64,000 nt of DNA from the NCBI RefSeq assembly GCF_020509005.1, contig NC_063015.1:2232001-2296000 (forward strand), in the 5' to 3' direction. Below the pieces are notes generated by a model. It was given only the letters and a program-made list of their open reading frames with translations. It was not told the origin of the DNA and ran no database searches. The DNA comes from Fulvia fulva (Eukaryota; Ascomycota; Dothideomycetes; Mycosphaerellales; Mycosphaerellaceae). The translations under genes were made by a program, and so were the position numbers. This document shows, one piece after another, positions 21,098 through 30,994 of this stretch; positions within the stretch are counted from its first letter, which is position 1, and each line of letters begins with the position of its first letter.

Positions 21098-24000
21098 ATG
21101 GGCTCCATCAATTTTCCCGCCGAAGAGGAGCGCATCCTCAAGCACTGGGACGAGACGAACGCCTTCCACCGCCAGCTCGAGCTCTCCAAAGACAAACAAC
21201 CATATGTCTTCTACGACGGGCCGCCCTTTGCCACTGGCACGCCGCATTATGGCCATCTTCTCGCGTCAACCATCAAGGACATCATCCCACGATATTGGTC
21301 TATGAGAGGACGATATGTCGAACGAAGATTTGGCTGGGATACACATGGTGTACCAATTGAGCAGATCATCGATAAGCAGCTACAAGAAGAGCTTGGCGTG
21401 CGAGGGAAGGCAGCTGTGGACAAGATCGGTATCGAGGAGTACAACAGAAGATGTCGGGAGGCCGTGCTCACATATGCTGGTGTGTGGAGGAAAGTCATTG
21501 GCCGTTTAGGACGATGGATTGATTTTGATCGCGACTACAAGACGATGGACCCGACCTTCATGGAGACGTGTTGGTGGGTGTTTGCACAACTATACAAGAA
21601 GGGCTTGGTCTACCACGGAGCTCGAGTGCTACCCTACTCGATGGCATTGAACACCCCTCTGTCGAAGAGCGAAGCTGGTGAGGAGTATAAAGACGTGCAG
21701 GACCCAGCTGTGACGGTCTCGTTCCCTGTGCTCCCAGTCGACGAACAGCCGGAGAAGGTGAGAGCGAAGGTCGAGGAGATTGAGAAAGTGGTTGGCGGCA
21801 CAGTCCACTTCGTAGCGTGGACAACGACACCTTGGACACTACCGAGCAACCTTGCATTGTGCGTGCATCCCGACTACGAATACATCCTGGTCCACGATGT
21901 CGAGTCAGCGAACACCTGCATCATGCTGGAAGCTGGTCTCAAGGTTCTGTTCAAGGACCCCAAGAAAGCCAAGGACAAGTTCAAAGTCTTGCCATTGAAG
22001 GTCAAGGGCTCTGATTTGGCCGACATCAGGTACAAGCCACTCTTCACCTACTTCTATGATCAATTCAAGGACATTGGCTTCAGGGTCCTGCTCGACACAT
22101 ACGTTAAGCAAGATGACGGTGTCGGTGTTGTGCACCAATCTCCGGCCTTTGGTGAGGACGACTACGGAATCAGCTGGAGATATGGCATCATCAATGGAGA
22201 CCGACCACCTCCGAACCCATTGGATGCTGGCGGTAACTACACGAGCGAGGTACCGGACTTTGAAGGACAAAACGTCAAGGCAGCCGACAAGAACATCATC
22301 AAGTACCTTGAGGGTCTGGGTCGCATGGTACGCAAGTCCCAGATTACTCACAGATATCCACACTGCCCGCGATCAAAGACGCCCCTTATCCAGCGAGCTG
22401 TTCCCAGCTGGTTCATTAAGGTCGAGGACACTGCGCCACAACTGGTTGAGAACCTACAACAGACACATTGGGTACCGTCGATGGTGAAGACTGGACGTTT
22501 CAACAACTGGCTTGCAGCTGCGAAGGACTGGAACGTCAGCCGCAACCGCTTTTGGGGTACTCCGCTGCCGCTTTGGGCATCTGAGGACTTCAAGGAGATC
22601 GTCTGTGTCTCGTCTGTTGCCGAGCTCAAAGAGCTGTCCGGCTATCAGGGCGAGATCAAAGATCTGCACAGAGACTCCATCGATCACATCACCATTCCCT
22701 CGAAACAAGGTAAGGGCAACCTTAAGCGTGTTGAGGAAGTCTTCGACTGTTGGTTCGAGTCAGGATCTATGCCGTACGCCTCTTCACACTACCCATTCAG
22801 CTACCCCGGCTTTGATGCATCACAGACGGATTCTGGTATCTCGCCGACAGAAGGTCCAGGCAAGGAACTCTTCAAGAAATTCCCTGGTGACTTCATCGCA
22901 GAGGGCCTTGACCAAACCCGAGGATGGTTCTACTCTCTTTCTGTTCTTGGTACACATCTGTTCGGCACCTTCCCCTACAAGAACTGCGTTGTCAACGGTA
23001 TTGTGCTGGCGGAGGATGGCAAGAAAATGTCAAAGTCGCTCAAAAACTTCCCAGATCCCATGCTTGTCATCGACAGATATGGCTCTGATGCACTGAGACT
23101 ATACCTCATCGACTCGCCGGTCGTGAGGGCCGAGCCTCTGCGATTCTCAGAAGCTGGTGTCAAGCAGATCGTCTCTGGTGTGCTGCTGCCCCTCTGGAAC
23201 TCGTACAACTTCTTCGCACAACAAGCAGCATTGTTCAAGAAGAACACCGCGGAAGACTTTGTGTTTGACCCAGACATGCAGAAGTCGAATCACAATGTTA
23301 TGGACAGATGGGTACTGGCCGCCACACAATCCCTGCTGCAGTACGTCAACCAGGAGATGGAAGCATATCGCTTGTATACTGTCGTACCTCGTCTACTAAA
23401 GATGGTGGATGATGTCACGAACTGGTACATTCGATTCAACCGCAACCGATTGAAGGGCCAGACTGCATCGGGTGGCAAGCCTACTGCTGATGATGCCCAG
23501 GCCAATAGCGTCAATGGAACGACTGATGAAGAGGAAGGTAGCAAGACTGATACTCTTCACGCCCTCAACACTTTGTACGAAGTGCTCTACACACTCACGC
23601 GAGCATTGGCTCCTTTCATTCCCTTCTTGAGCGACAACATCTTCCAGCAACTGGCATCACATCTTCCTGACACCATAACGAAGGGCCAAGATGTTAGGAG
23701 CGTGCACTTCTTCAGTTTCCCAACAGTTCGCGAAGAATTGTTTGACACCACCGTTGAGCGCCGCGTCAGCCGGATGCAGAAGGTCATCGAACTGGGTCGC
23801 ATCTGCAGAGACAGGAGAACCGTGTCACTGAAGACACCTCTGAAGACCTTGGTTGTCTTACACCAAGACCAAGAGTTTCTCGATGATGTGCGAACACTGG
23901 AGAACTACATTGCGGAAGAACTCAATGTTCGCGATCTTGTACTTACTAGCGACGAGAGCAAGTATGGTGTCGAATATGCCGTGCTAGCCGATGTCAAGAA

Positions 24001-24595
24001 CCTCGGAATGAAGTTCAAGAAAGATGCGGCCAAGATCAAGGCTGCACTGCCCAAGCTCTCTCCAGCCGAAATTCGTGGCTTCCTCGACTCTGGTAGCATC
24101 ACGGTGGAGGGCAAAGACTTGACTGCCGAGGACCTCAGAGTGCAGCGCAACCTCAAGAAGAGCAAGGACACCGAGAACTTGGAGCCAGGCGTCGATGCGG
24201 ATGTCATGATCTTGCTCGACGCTTTCGCATACCCCGAGCTGGCACAAGAAGGCCTCGCTAGAGAAGTCCTGAACCGCATTCAGCGACTTCGAAAGCGAGC
24301 AGGACTTGTGCCGACAGACGACGTCAAGGTCGCCTACACTGTACTTTCGCCGGCTGCGGTTGATGGCGTAGGTGGAGCTGTGTCGACCGGGGAGAAGAAC
24401 GCCAATGCCGAAGTGAGCAGGTTGGAGCAAGAGAGACAGGTTGATGAGATGTTTGATGCACAGAAGGCCACTTTCGTCAAGGCTGCTAGCAAGGGTGTTG
24501 CTCGTGAAGCCGGTAGTGAGGCCGCTACTGTCGTCGCCGAGGAAGAAACAGATGTGAAGGACATTCGGTTGCTGCTGAAGCTATTGAAGGTCTGA
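21098..24595 (+). CDS. ILS1: Isoleucyl-tRNA synthetase, cytosolic
   Basis: Intronless 1165-residue gene. Class I synthetase marks: the HIGH-type motif appears as HYGH (residues 50-53) in GPPFATGTPHYGHLL; KMSKS is at 643-647. Between them lies the editing (CP1) insertion with the aromatic/Thr-rich HFVAWTTTPWTLPSNLALC. After KMSKS the anticodon-binding helices include NWYIRFNRNRLKG. The C-terminal region is longer than the bacterial enzyme and matches the eukaryotic cytosolic type (yeast Ils1 about 1070 residues). No mitochondrial presequence is seen at MGSINFPAEEERILKHW. It charges tRNA-Ile in the cytosol. Stop at 24593-24595. Confidence 0.96.
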   Translation: MGSINFPAEEERILKHWDETNAFHRQLELSKDKQPYVFYDGPPFATGTPHYGHLLASTIKDIIPRYWSMRGRYVERRFGWDTHGVPIEQIIDKQLQEELGVRGKAAVDKIGIEEYNRRCREAVLTYAGVWRKVIGRLGRWIDFDRDYKTMDPTFMETCWWVFAQLYKKGLVYHGARVLPYSMALNTPLSKSEAGEEYKDVQDPAVTVSFPVLPVDEQPEKVRAKVEEIEKVVGGTVHFVAWTTTPWTLPSNLALCVHPDYEYILVHDVESANTCIMLEAGLKVLFKDPKKAKDKFKVLPLKVKGSDLADIRYKPLFTYFYDQFKDIGFRVLLDTYVKQDDGVGVVHQSPAFGEDDYGISWRYGIINGDRPPPNPLDAGGNYTSEVPDFEGQNVKAADKNIIKYLEGLGRMVRKSQITHRYPHCPRSKTPLIQRAVPSWFIKVEDTAPQLVENLQQTHWVPSMVKTGRFNNWLAAAKDWNVSRNRFWGTPLPLWASEDFKEIVCVSSVAELKELSGYQGEIKDLHRDSIDHITIPSKQGKGNLKRVEEVFDCWFESGSMPYASSHYPFSYPGFDASQTDSGISPTEGPGKELFKKFPGDFIAEGLDQTRGWFYSLSVLGTHLFGTFPYKNCVVNGIVLAEDGKKMSKSLKNFPDPMLVIDRYGSDALRLYLIDSPVVRAEPLRFSEAGVKQIVSGVLLPLWNSYNFFAQQAALFKKNTAEDFVFDPDMQKSNHNVMDRWVLAATQSLLQYVNQEMEAYRLYTVVPRLLKMVDDVTNWYIRFNRNRLKGQTASGGKPTADDAQANSVNGTTDEEEGSKTDTLHALNTLYEVLYTLTRALAPFIPFLSDNIFQQLASHLPDTITKGQDVRSVHFFSFPTVREELFDTTVERRVSRMQKVIELGRICRDRRTVSLKTPLKTLVVLHQDQEFLDDVRTLENYIAEELNVRDLVLTSDESKYGVEYAVLADVKNLGMKFKKDAAKIKAALPKLSPAEIRGFLDSGSITVEGKDLTAEDLRVQRNLKKSKDTENLEPGVDADVMILLDAFAYPELAQEGLAREVLNRIQRLRKRAGLVPTDDVKVAYTVLSPAAVDGVGGAVSTGEKNANAEVSRLEQERQVDEMFDAQKATFVKAASKGVAREAGSEAATVVAEEETDVKDIRLLLKLLKV

Positions 24596-25128
24596 TCACC
24601 ACGGCTGATCCGGACGCAACGATGCAAGACTAGATATGCCGAACAGAGTGGTCGCAAGGTATCGCGAGATGATACCTCGCATGAAGAGAAGCACCAAAAG
24701 TACCGGCTCAGCCTGGTGGTAGAGGCGAGCATGCGGGAAGGCAAAAGTGCTTTGCGTAGACTAGATGAGGAATGAACCAATGACCGACACGCATAGAAAT
24801 CGCAGGCCATGTCGAGGTTCCGGGCTTCATCAGTACCATGCATGTGTGACACGACAGTGAGTGATCGGTCTCGGAGATGTATGCAACGTACAATTGAAGT
24901 GTGCAGACTCAGCTCAATGAGTCGTTGTGTGCTTCACAGCCTCCAGTTTCGCCCCTTCAGCTCTTGCCCTTTCTGGTCGCCTGAGTCATCCCTGCGCGTC
25001 TCACAGCAACGCAGGCATCAGCACAGCGCCTCAAAACAGCAAACGGCCATCTCACATCCTCAAGATAAAGAACAGAACTTCCCACTCTCATTGACAACAG
25101 CAGCATCCAAGCTGCAACCACCGCCACA
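24596..25128. other. Intergenic
   Basis: 3' flank of ILS1 and 5' flank of the 2OG oxygenase. An A/C-rich leader precedes the ATG at 25129. Nothing else recognised. Confidence 0.4.
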
Positions 25129-25986
25129 ATGGTACCACAACCGCTACCACCATCAGTCCTACCGGAAGACTTCCTCTCCAAACCAGCAAACGACATCACA
25201 GTCAACAAGATCGACTTCAGCAAGACTTCACTTCCAGAATACGACGGTCTTTACGCTGTCATCCTCGACAATGTCTTGACCCCGGAAGAATGCAACCAAA
25301 TGGTCAAAGCAGCAGAAGCAAGCACAGACAAAGGCTGGGAGCGCGCCATGATCAATGTCGGTGGCGGAAGGCAAGCGCTCATGCTCGACTCACGCAACTG
25401 TGGCCGTATAATCTGGGATCAAGCTGAGATCGCTACAAAGGTCTGGAACCGCATCGAGCACCTACCTGAAGTGCAGGAAATCGTCCGTCTCGAGCAAGTC
25501 CCACGCATTTTCGGCAATGGTCCCCAGAAGCGCGGTGAGGTCTGGAAGTTTTCTCGCCCGAATGAGAGATTGCGATTCTTGAAGTATGTCGGTGGCGAGT
25601 ACTTCCGTCCTCACTGCGACGGTAGCTACGAGACGCCAGATCGGAAAGAGAGGTCGTACTTCACGCTCCACCTGTATTTGAACAATGCCGGCGCGCCTTC
25701 GAAGGAGGAGATGGAGGGTATGGATGCGAAGGAGAGGCTGAAGTTTGCGAAGATGGAATTGACGGGCGGTGCGACGACGTTTCACTCGATGAGTATGGAT
25801 AGGAGCGGGGACTTTGATGTCATGCCGAAGACTGGGAGAGTTTTGCTGTTTCAGCATCGCGATTTGCTGCATTCGGGGGATGATGTCTTGCAAGGGACGA
25901 AGTATACGATGCGGACGGACTTGATGTATTCGTTGGAGAGTACGAAGAGTGAGTCGAAAAGCAGGATGCCAATATTGGAGGACTGA
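25129..25986 (+). CDS. Prolyl-4-hydroxylase-like 2-oxoglutarate/Fe(II) oxygenase
   Basis: Intronless, 285 residues. A P4Hc-type double-stranded beta-helix covers most of the protein. The Fe(II) triad is visible: His162 and Asp164 in RPHCDGSYE and His248 in QHRDLLHSGDDV. Arg262 in GTKYTMRTDLMY is in the usual 2-oxoglutarate-binding place. The N-terminal part has LDNVLTPEECNQMVKAAE, the standard lead-in of this family. There is no signal peptide, so it is probably cytosolic or nuclear, unlike animal collagen hydroxylases. Fungal members hydroxylate prolines in protein targets or have unknown substrates; I cannot choose. Confidence 0.85.
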   Translation: MVPQPLPPSVLPEDFLSKPANDITVNKIDFSKTSLPEYDGLYAVILDNVLTPEECNQMVKAAEASTDKGWERAMINVGGGRQALMLDSRNCGRIIWDQAEIATKVWNRIEHLPEVQEIVRLEQVPRIFGNGPQKRGEVWKFSRPNERLRFLKYVGGEYFRPHCDGSYETPDRKERSYFTLHLYLNNAGAPSKEEMEGMDAKERLKFAKMELTGGATTFHSMSMDRSGDFDVMPKTGRVLLFQHRDLLHSGDDVLQGTKYTMRTDLMYSLESTKSESKSRMPILED

Positions 25987-26837
25987 AAGTCGATGTTTGC
26001 ATTCTGAAGGGAACTAAGCTTGCTGATTTGCCGCTTGCTTCGAGCAAGTAATCGCGTAATGTCGATCTCGATATGCGATGGCCAAAGGTGCTGAGTGCAG
26101 CACGCAATAGTCACTACCTAGAAATGTGGTGAAAGAAAAGTTTCGTCAGTAGTATCTTTGCTCACCCATTGTCGTTTCCATAGACTCACCTCGAAAGAAA
26201 AAAAGGTTGAAGCGCCATCCTCACAAGAGTAATCGGAATCGAATGATACCATCCACCTCCGCCAGCGAACCAAAGTCCACCAGCAGAAGCCTCAGATACG
26301 CCGCGTATTGCACTAAAGTGATCGCCCAGTCGTGGAGGGCACACAATCTTCGCACCGACTCCCATAACCTGTCACACGCGAACGCGGTCGGGCTGAAATT
26401 TCTGATGCCGAATGCAACGATGAGTGTCATCGCAGGCCCTCACGGGCAGATGCCAGAGCTCAAATCCGCGAAAGATGAGAGGTAGCGTTATTTTTGAAGA
26501 TTACTCCGAATTTCTCATTTGCCAGGAGGAGACGAGCTGCAGTTAAGCCGTTGTCTGTGTGTGAGCAAAGAAACGCAGCATTTGTGAGGATGGCGCTTGG
26601 AGGAGGAAGGAAGGTGAGTCGCAAGAAGTTGAAGTTTTGAGTGTGACTGGTTGCAAGGATCTGACGGGTCGCGCCGAGAGCCGAAGATGACAAGGGTCTG
26701 GCTAAGTAAACTCTCTGATGCCATGACTTTGCTATGGACATCTGCGATGGAATGCTTTCGTCTACGAAACGCTACGCTTGATTGGAAACCGCATGTCGCT
26801 CATGAACAATACTTTTCGACAAATGCTTTCCCGACTC
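25987..26837. other. Intergenic between convergent genes
   Basis: 3' flanks of the 2OG oxygenase (+) and the first GPI-type gene (-). No gene supported; an A-rich run lies at 26195-26204. Confidence 0.4.
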
Positions 26838-27499
26838 TCACAAAACGCCAGCAAGCAGAGCTGCTCCCACTGGAACAATCACCTTATACACCTCGCTGAC
26901 CCTCGTCGGCACAGCTCCACTCCCAGACATCGTCGCCGCGGCATCTAGACTGCAAGCTCCCGTCTCACCAGCAAGAGCTTCAAGGTTCCCAGTGATCGGT
27001 ACTTGAGCATACACCAGATCGTTTCCAGCGATAGTCGTCTTCATGTTCGCGGTCGAGCTCTGACCATTGAAGGAAATGCTCTCAGCCATACTACACACTG
27101 CCGACGTATCTGTCGATGTGCCCTCAATCGTACAGCTCTGAGACATCGAAGCCTCACCGGACCCTCTTTCAACACTCGTGCTGGTAGCGAGCTGATACTG
27201 ATACGTCGAAGCAGCGGCCGTGGCAGTGAACTACCATCTCGTCAGCAACCCGCAAATGACTTCGCTGGCATCTAACTCACCGTCACAGGATCTGGACATA
27301 GCGTCGAGTTTGTACAGGTCAAGGCATACGTCGTGCCACAAGAATCAGCGCTCACGACTGTCCCAGCGAAACCCGTAGTCAGACTTCCGAGATACAGAGT
27401 CTGTAACGAGAACTCATCATTGCTGGGAGAATTTGGTGGTCTTTCCGCCGATGTCCTGAAGGCCAGTAAGGCTGCCAGCAGCGTGAGTCGTGTAAGCAT
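26838..27499 (-). CDS. GPI-anchored-like secreted protein, paralogue 1
   Basis: Exons 27281-27499 and 26838-27230 with a 50-nt intron (27231-27280; GTGAGT donor, GCTGAC branch, GGTAG acceptor) encode 203 residues. The start MLTRLTLLAALLAFRTSAE is a signal peptide. The C-terminus ends in a hydrophobic tail (VIVPVGAALLAGVL), the form of a GPI-attachment signal. The body is Ser/Thr/Ala-rich with paired Cys residues (DSCGTTYALTC, NSTLC, QSCTIEG). This matches a common class of small fungal wall proteins. It is in tandem with a clear paralogue at 28015-28732: same strand, same intron position, shared LGSLTTGFA..VV and VSEVYKVIVPV segments. Confidence 0.78.
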
Positions 27500-28014
27500 A
27501 TTGCAGACCTTTCCCAATGTGCCGGATCGGAGGGTGAATAGGCGTTCCGGGCCAGCGGAATCAAAGCCGTTGTGTATGCGTTCCGAATGATGTGATGATG
27601 GTCGTTGAAGCCGGGTGCGAAGACATGAGGTACGTTACGGGTGCTCCGGGCATGGGTTATAGGGGTAACGATGCCACAGAGATGGTTTGTGCAGAGACAT
27701 CGTTGGCAGCTTGGGAAGTCACTGAATGGCTTGGCCTTTGCTTGGAGCGAGGTTCATGCCGATTTATGCTTTGAGTTTGGGAAAGAAAAAGCAGAGTTTC
27801 GGCGCTCGGCTTCGACGCTGCTCGTGAAGAAGATCTGTACTGTAGATCGTCCTCCGCGGGAGCCGCGGGTATTATCGTACTGCGTTATGTGATCGTGTCT
27901 TATCATTATTCTTCTGTATATCAACTGTAAACAACCGTGGTAGCATCTGGTATCTCAAACAAACGCGCGTCGCCAAATGTCAAGCCTCAAGCAAAGCTTC
28001 GCCGAGCAAAAGTT
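27500..28014. other. Spacer between tandem GPI-protein paralogues
   Basis: Promoter of paralogue 1 and 3' flank of paralogue 2. No gene seen. Confidence 0.45.
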
Positions 28015-28732
28015 CTAGATCAGGGCGCCGACAAGGCCGGCAGCGACGGGAACGATGATCTTGTAGACTTCACTCACGCAAGTTGGTGCCGCAGCGCCTT
28101 GCTCTTGAGTGACAGTGCAAGATGTGCCAGCCGAGGGCAGCTTCTCAGCACCAGCAGTGATTGGGATTTGCCCATAGTTGAAGTCATCCGAGTTGGTCAA
28201 GGTCTCAACGGTGGTCGATCCAGTCGCTTGTCCTCCTGCAGAGACTCGATAGCTGGCAGAGCAGATCATTTGGCTAGCAGAGCCAGATGGTCCATCCAAA
28301 GAGCAGCTTTGAGAAAGAGTGATTTGCCCGCCGAGGGTGCTGGTAGCGTAGGCAAACTCATATTCTGATGGGTTCTGAGTGACCATGATCTGTGAAGGCG
28401 TTAGCATATGCCGTATGGTGTGTGACATAGTCATTGCGCACCTCAACGTCTGATGCTATGGAGCAAGCATAGCTATCGCCTGTGCATTGCATAGCCAGAG
28501 TAGTTTCGCAAGGGTTCGCATTGACGATTGAAGCGGCAAAGCCGCTTGTGAGGCTACCGATCAGGCCAGTAATCGTTGTTTGTACTTCGCCATCGGCAGA
28601 GGTGGTGGTGGCTCGAGCAGCCGTGCCAGAGCCTCCAGAAGCTGAAGAAGCTGATGAAATGCTCTCAGACGAAATGCTTTGAGCGGAAACGCTCAAGACC
28701 AGTGCGGCCACAGAAAGTGTTTGGGCGAGCAT
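28015..28732 (-). CDS. GPI-anchored-like secreted protein, paralogue 2
   Basis: Exons 28442-28732 and 28015-28389 with a 52-nt intron (28390-28441; GTGCGC donor, GCTAAC branch, TTCACAG acceptor) encode 221 residues. Signal peptide MLAQTLSVAALVLSVSAQ, then a Ser-rich stretch absent from paralogue 1, then the shared body: IGSLTSGFAASIVNANPCET, several Cys (MQCTGD, YACS, QSCSLDG), and the tail VSEVYKIIVPVAAGLVGALI, which ends in a GPI-signal-like hydrophobic stretch. Start set at 28732 because the longer frame begins at TTG. The pair looks like a local duplication; divergence is high outside the ends, so it is not recent. Confidence 0.78.
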
Positions 28733-29505
28733 GTTGACTTGATACGGTTGGTTGGATATGGTCAAAGGCGTAAGAGTTATCTGTGTGGTCTGCCCTGTCC
28801 TCGAGTGTTGTCACGTTCACTCTTATATTGATGGCTCAGCTTCTGAAGGAACACTGTTCCATGCCATGCGCCACCACAGGAACTCTGTGTCATTTGGAGG
28901 CCTACCTATTCCGTTCTTGATTGGCAGTGCCTGGGCCAGCGCAGGCGACAGATCCTTCGCTTCCTAACTTAGCTCGGCTGTGATGGCGCTCGGTCTTGGC
29001 GAATTCTTTGTTGTTCAGCCGTGTCGCCTTTTGCACGAGACACGTAGTGAGATATCCTGTGGTGTAACCTCGAAGACATCGTTTCCAGACTGAAGTTGTC
29101 ACCGTGAAACGTCCGACCATCCGAAGAGGTCACGCATTGAGGCATGTCAATCGTGCGCGACCAAAACACTCGCGTGGCAGCGCGGTAGCGGCACTAGCGT
29201 GAAGTGTCTCCAAAATTACAAGCGCCAACATGCACGGAAAATCCCCACTCCTTCAACCCGCAGTGGTCATTTCAGCTCACCGGTCATACCTCCATTGCCC
29301 TAGAGATCGCAAAGATTTCTCCGACTGTGAGCAGACCACGCTCGGAACAGCCCGCGGCCATTGGATCGACGGATGAGTTCCGGTCAATATTTCTACAGGC
29401 GTGTGCACATGATCCTGCGATGCGGAAGTGAGATGCAGGCTGTGCTTTGGCGATCGCGTGACAATTTCGCAGCCCATTCGAAATCAGCCATGCCAGTATC
29501 GACGC
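28733..29505. other. Intergenic
   Basis: Promoter of paralogue 2 and the 3' flank of the minus-strand fragment at 29506. No gene supported. Confidence 0.4.
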
Positions 29506-29883
29506 TCAAGATGGCGGACAGTATGGCTGGGATCGCGAATACAGGCGCTTTCCACGATTCTCGATCCGGTCGATAAGGTGATGTAGAAGTTGATACCACT
29601 CTGAATCTTGTGAGTGCTGCACCGTGTCCGTGGCTTGGTGGGTTTGTGTACGTATTGCTGGAAGCTAAGGCACACTGTCAGTAGACTCGGCCTGTAGGAT
29701 AACGAGAGGCACCTTTGCAAACATTTGAAAGAATGATGGGATGGGGGAGTATTGCAGGTATGGCACATTAGGCTGCAGTGCTGCAGCTTCGTTGATGTAC
29801 CTCCAGAAATAGACTGTTCCAACCTTGACATACGGCCTTGGTTTCCAGCATGGTCTCCGGGCATGTAGGAGGTGAAGTCGTAG
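29506..29883 (-). CDS. Unrecognised gene fragment with one good intron
   Basis: On the minus strand, 29713-29883 reads as convincing protein (WKPRPYVKVGTVYFWRYIN, then NVPYLQYSPIPSFFQMFAK). It ends at a well-formed intron 29665-29712 (GTGCCT donor, CTACTGACAG branch, TTAG end). The downstream exon (HQATDTVQHSQDSEWYQLL) runs to TGA at 29506. A second acceptor seven bases on (CCAG) gives an alternative tail in another frame, ending near 29484. I found no start: the frame opens at a TAG that could itself be an acceptor. It may be the 3' end of a gene whose 5' exons I missed, or a fragment. No domain recognised. Confidence 0.35.
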
Positions 29884-30159
29884 CTATCCGAGTTCAAGAC
29901 TCAACAGAGCACGCTTGTGTGTGGCGCATGTGAGCAAGAGCTATGGTCGGCGCCGCGAAGCTCGAGTTGCCATCATTTGATCAAGCAGAAGCTTTGCATG
30001 CTGCCAAACCGCATACGCCGGGACACGCCGCGTCTAGGAGACCGACTTCGGCCCGATGTGCGGCGACTGTGTGATTGAGAGTATCGGCAAGAAGAGTACA
30101 GCGCTAGCCGTGGATGCGCTTGCTGTCGATGTCGGAGCCGGATACCTTGGGCAGAATGT

Positions 30160-30739
30160 TCACTTCGATGATCCGGCCTGTGTATCGTCTTCCGCTTCTA
30201 CAGGAGCGTCCAGGATATCATCGAGACTGAATAGCAATGCATCCTCGTCAAGCGCCGGTTGCAGGAACTTGTCATCGCTCCATGAAGCTGCATCGCTCAC
30301 GTCGGGTCGCTCCTTGCCAGCCTTCACTTCTGATCTGATGTAGTTGACAAATTTGATGGTTGTGTAGAAGTCGAGCTCTAGGTATTGTTAGATCATGACC
30401 ATGAGTCCACCCTGGAAACGACAAGTAGGAGGGACTGAACATACTGTGTTGCCGCTGAACAGAGACCAGGTCAAAATCGTGGGTCTTGGCGCAATGCTCC
30501 GACATGGCCTGAGCAGTAGGAAACTTCTCGTCACAGAGCAGACACTTGATACTCAGCACCTCAGTGTCATCCTCTGCATCTTCCCAGCCTTCCGAGTCAG
30601 GCCGCACATCCAATGCTTCAGCAAATCCGTCCTCGCTGTCTTCATCCTGAGAGTCGTAGACGCCGTCTGCCTCGGGCGGTGGTCCCGCAACCTCACCATC
30701 CTTATTCCTCATGCGCCAGCCATGTGGCAAGCCTGGCAT
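30160..30739 (-). CDS. rmt3: PRMT3-type arginine methyltransferase N-terminal fragment (zinc finger only)
   Basis: Exons 30445-30739 and 30160-30377 with intron 30378-30444 (GTATGT donor, CTAAC branch, CCTAG acceptor) encode 170 residues. After an acidic leader comes the C2H2 finger IKCLLCDEKFPTAQAMSEHC with its distal His, then after the splice LDFYTTIKFVNYIRSEVKAG and FLQPALDEDALLFSLDDIL. This is the N-terminal substrate-recruitment region of PRMT3/Rmt3, which binds ribosomal protein S2 in yeasts and animals. The full family is about 540-600 residues with a SAM methyltransferase domain; here a TGA comes first and no VLDxGCGTG-type motif follows in any minus frame to 29884. So this is a truncated gene or a stand-alone fragment. 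The start 30739 (MPGLPHGW) replaces a longer frame beginning at TTG. Confidence 0.72.
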
Positions 30740-30994
30740 GATGGACGATTTGACCTTGATGTCGTTGTGATGTAATCTTCGGCAGGCAGACGAAAGAAAT
30801 GTCGATAGGGCAACAGCGACCGGGATCAAGCTTTACGGGCCGAATGAATGCCGCGATGCTGATCTGTTCTGTCACTCTGTGGGGAAAGTCGCGATCGCGT
30901 CATCAGAGAGTTGGCCATGTGCTCTTTTGTTTCTCACCGCGCTCGTCTGACCCTTCCTCCTGTTCAACACGGGCGGGGAGGACGACGATACACT

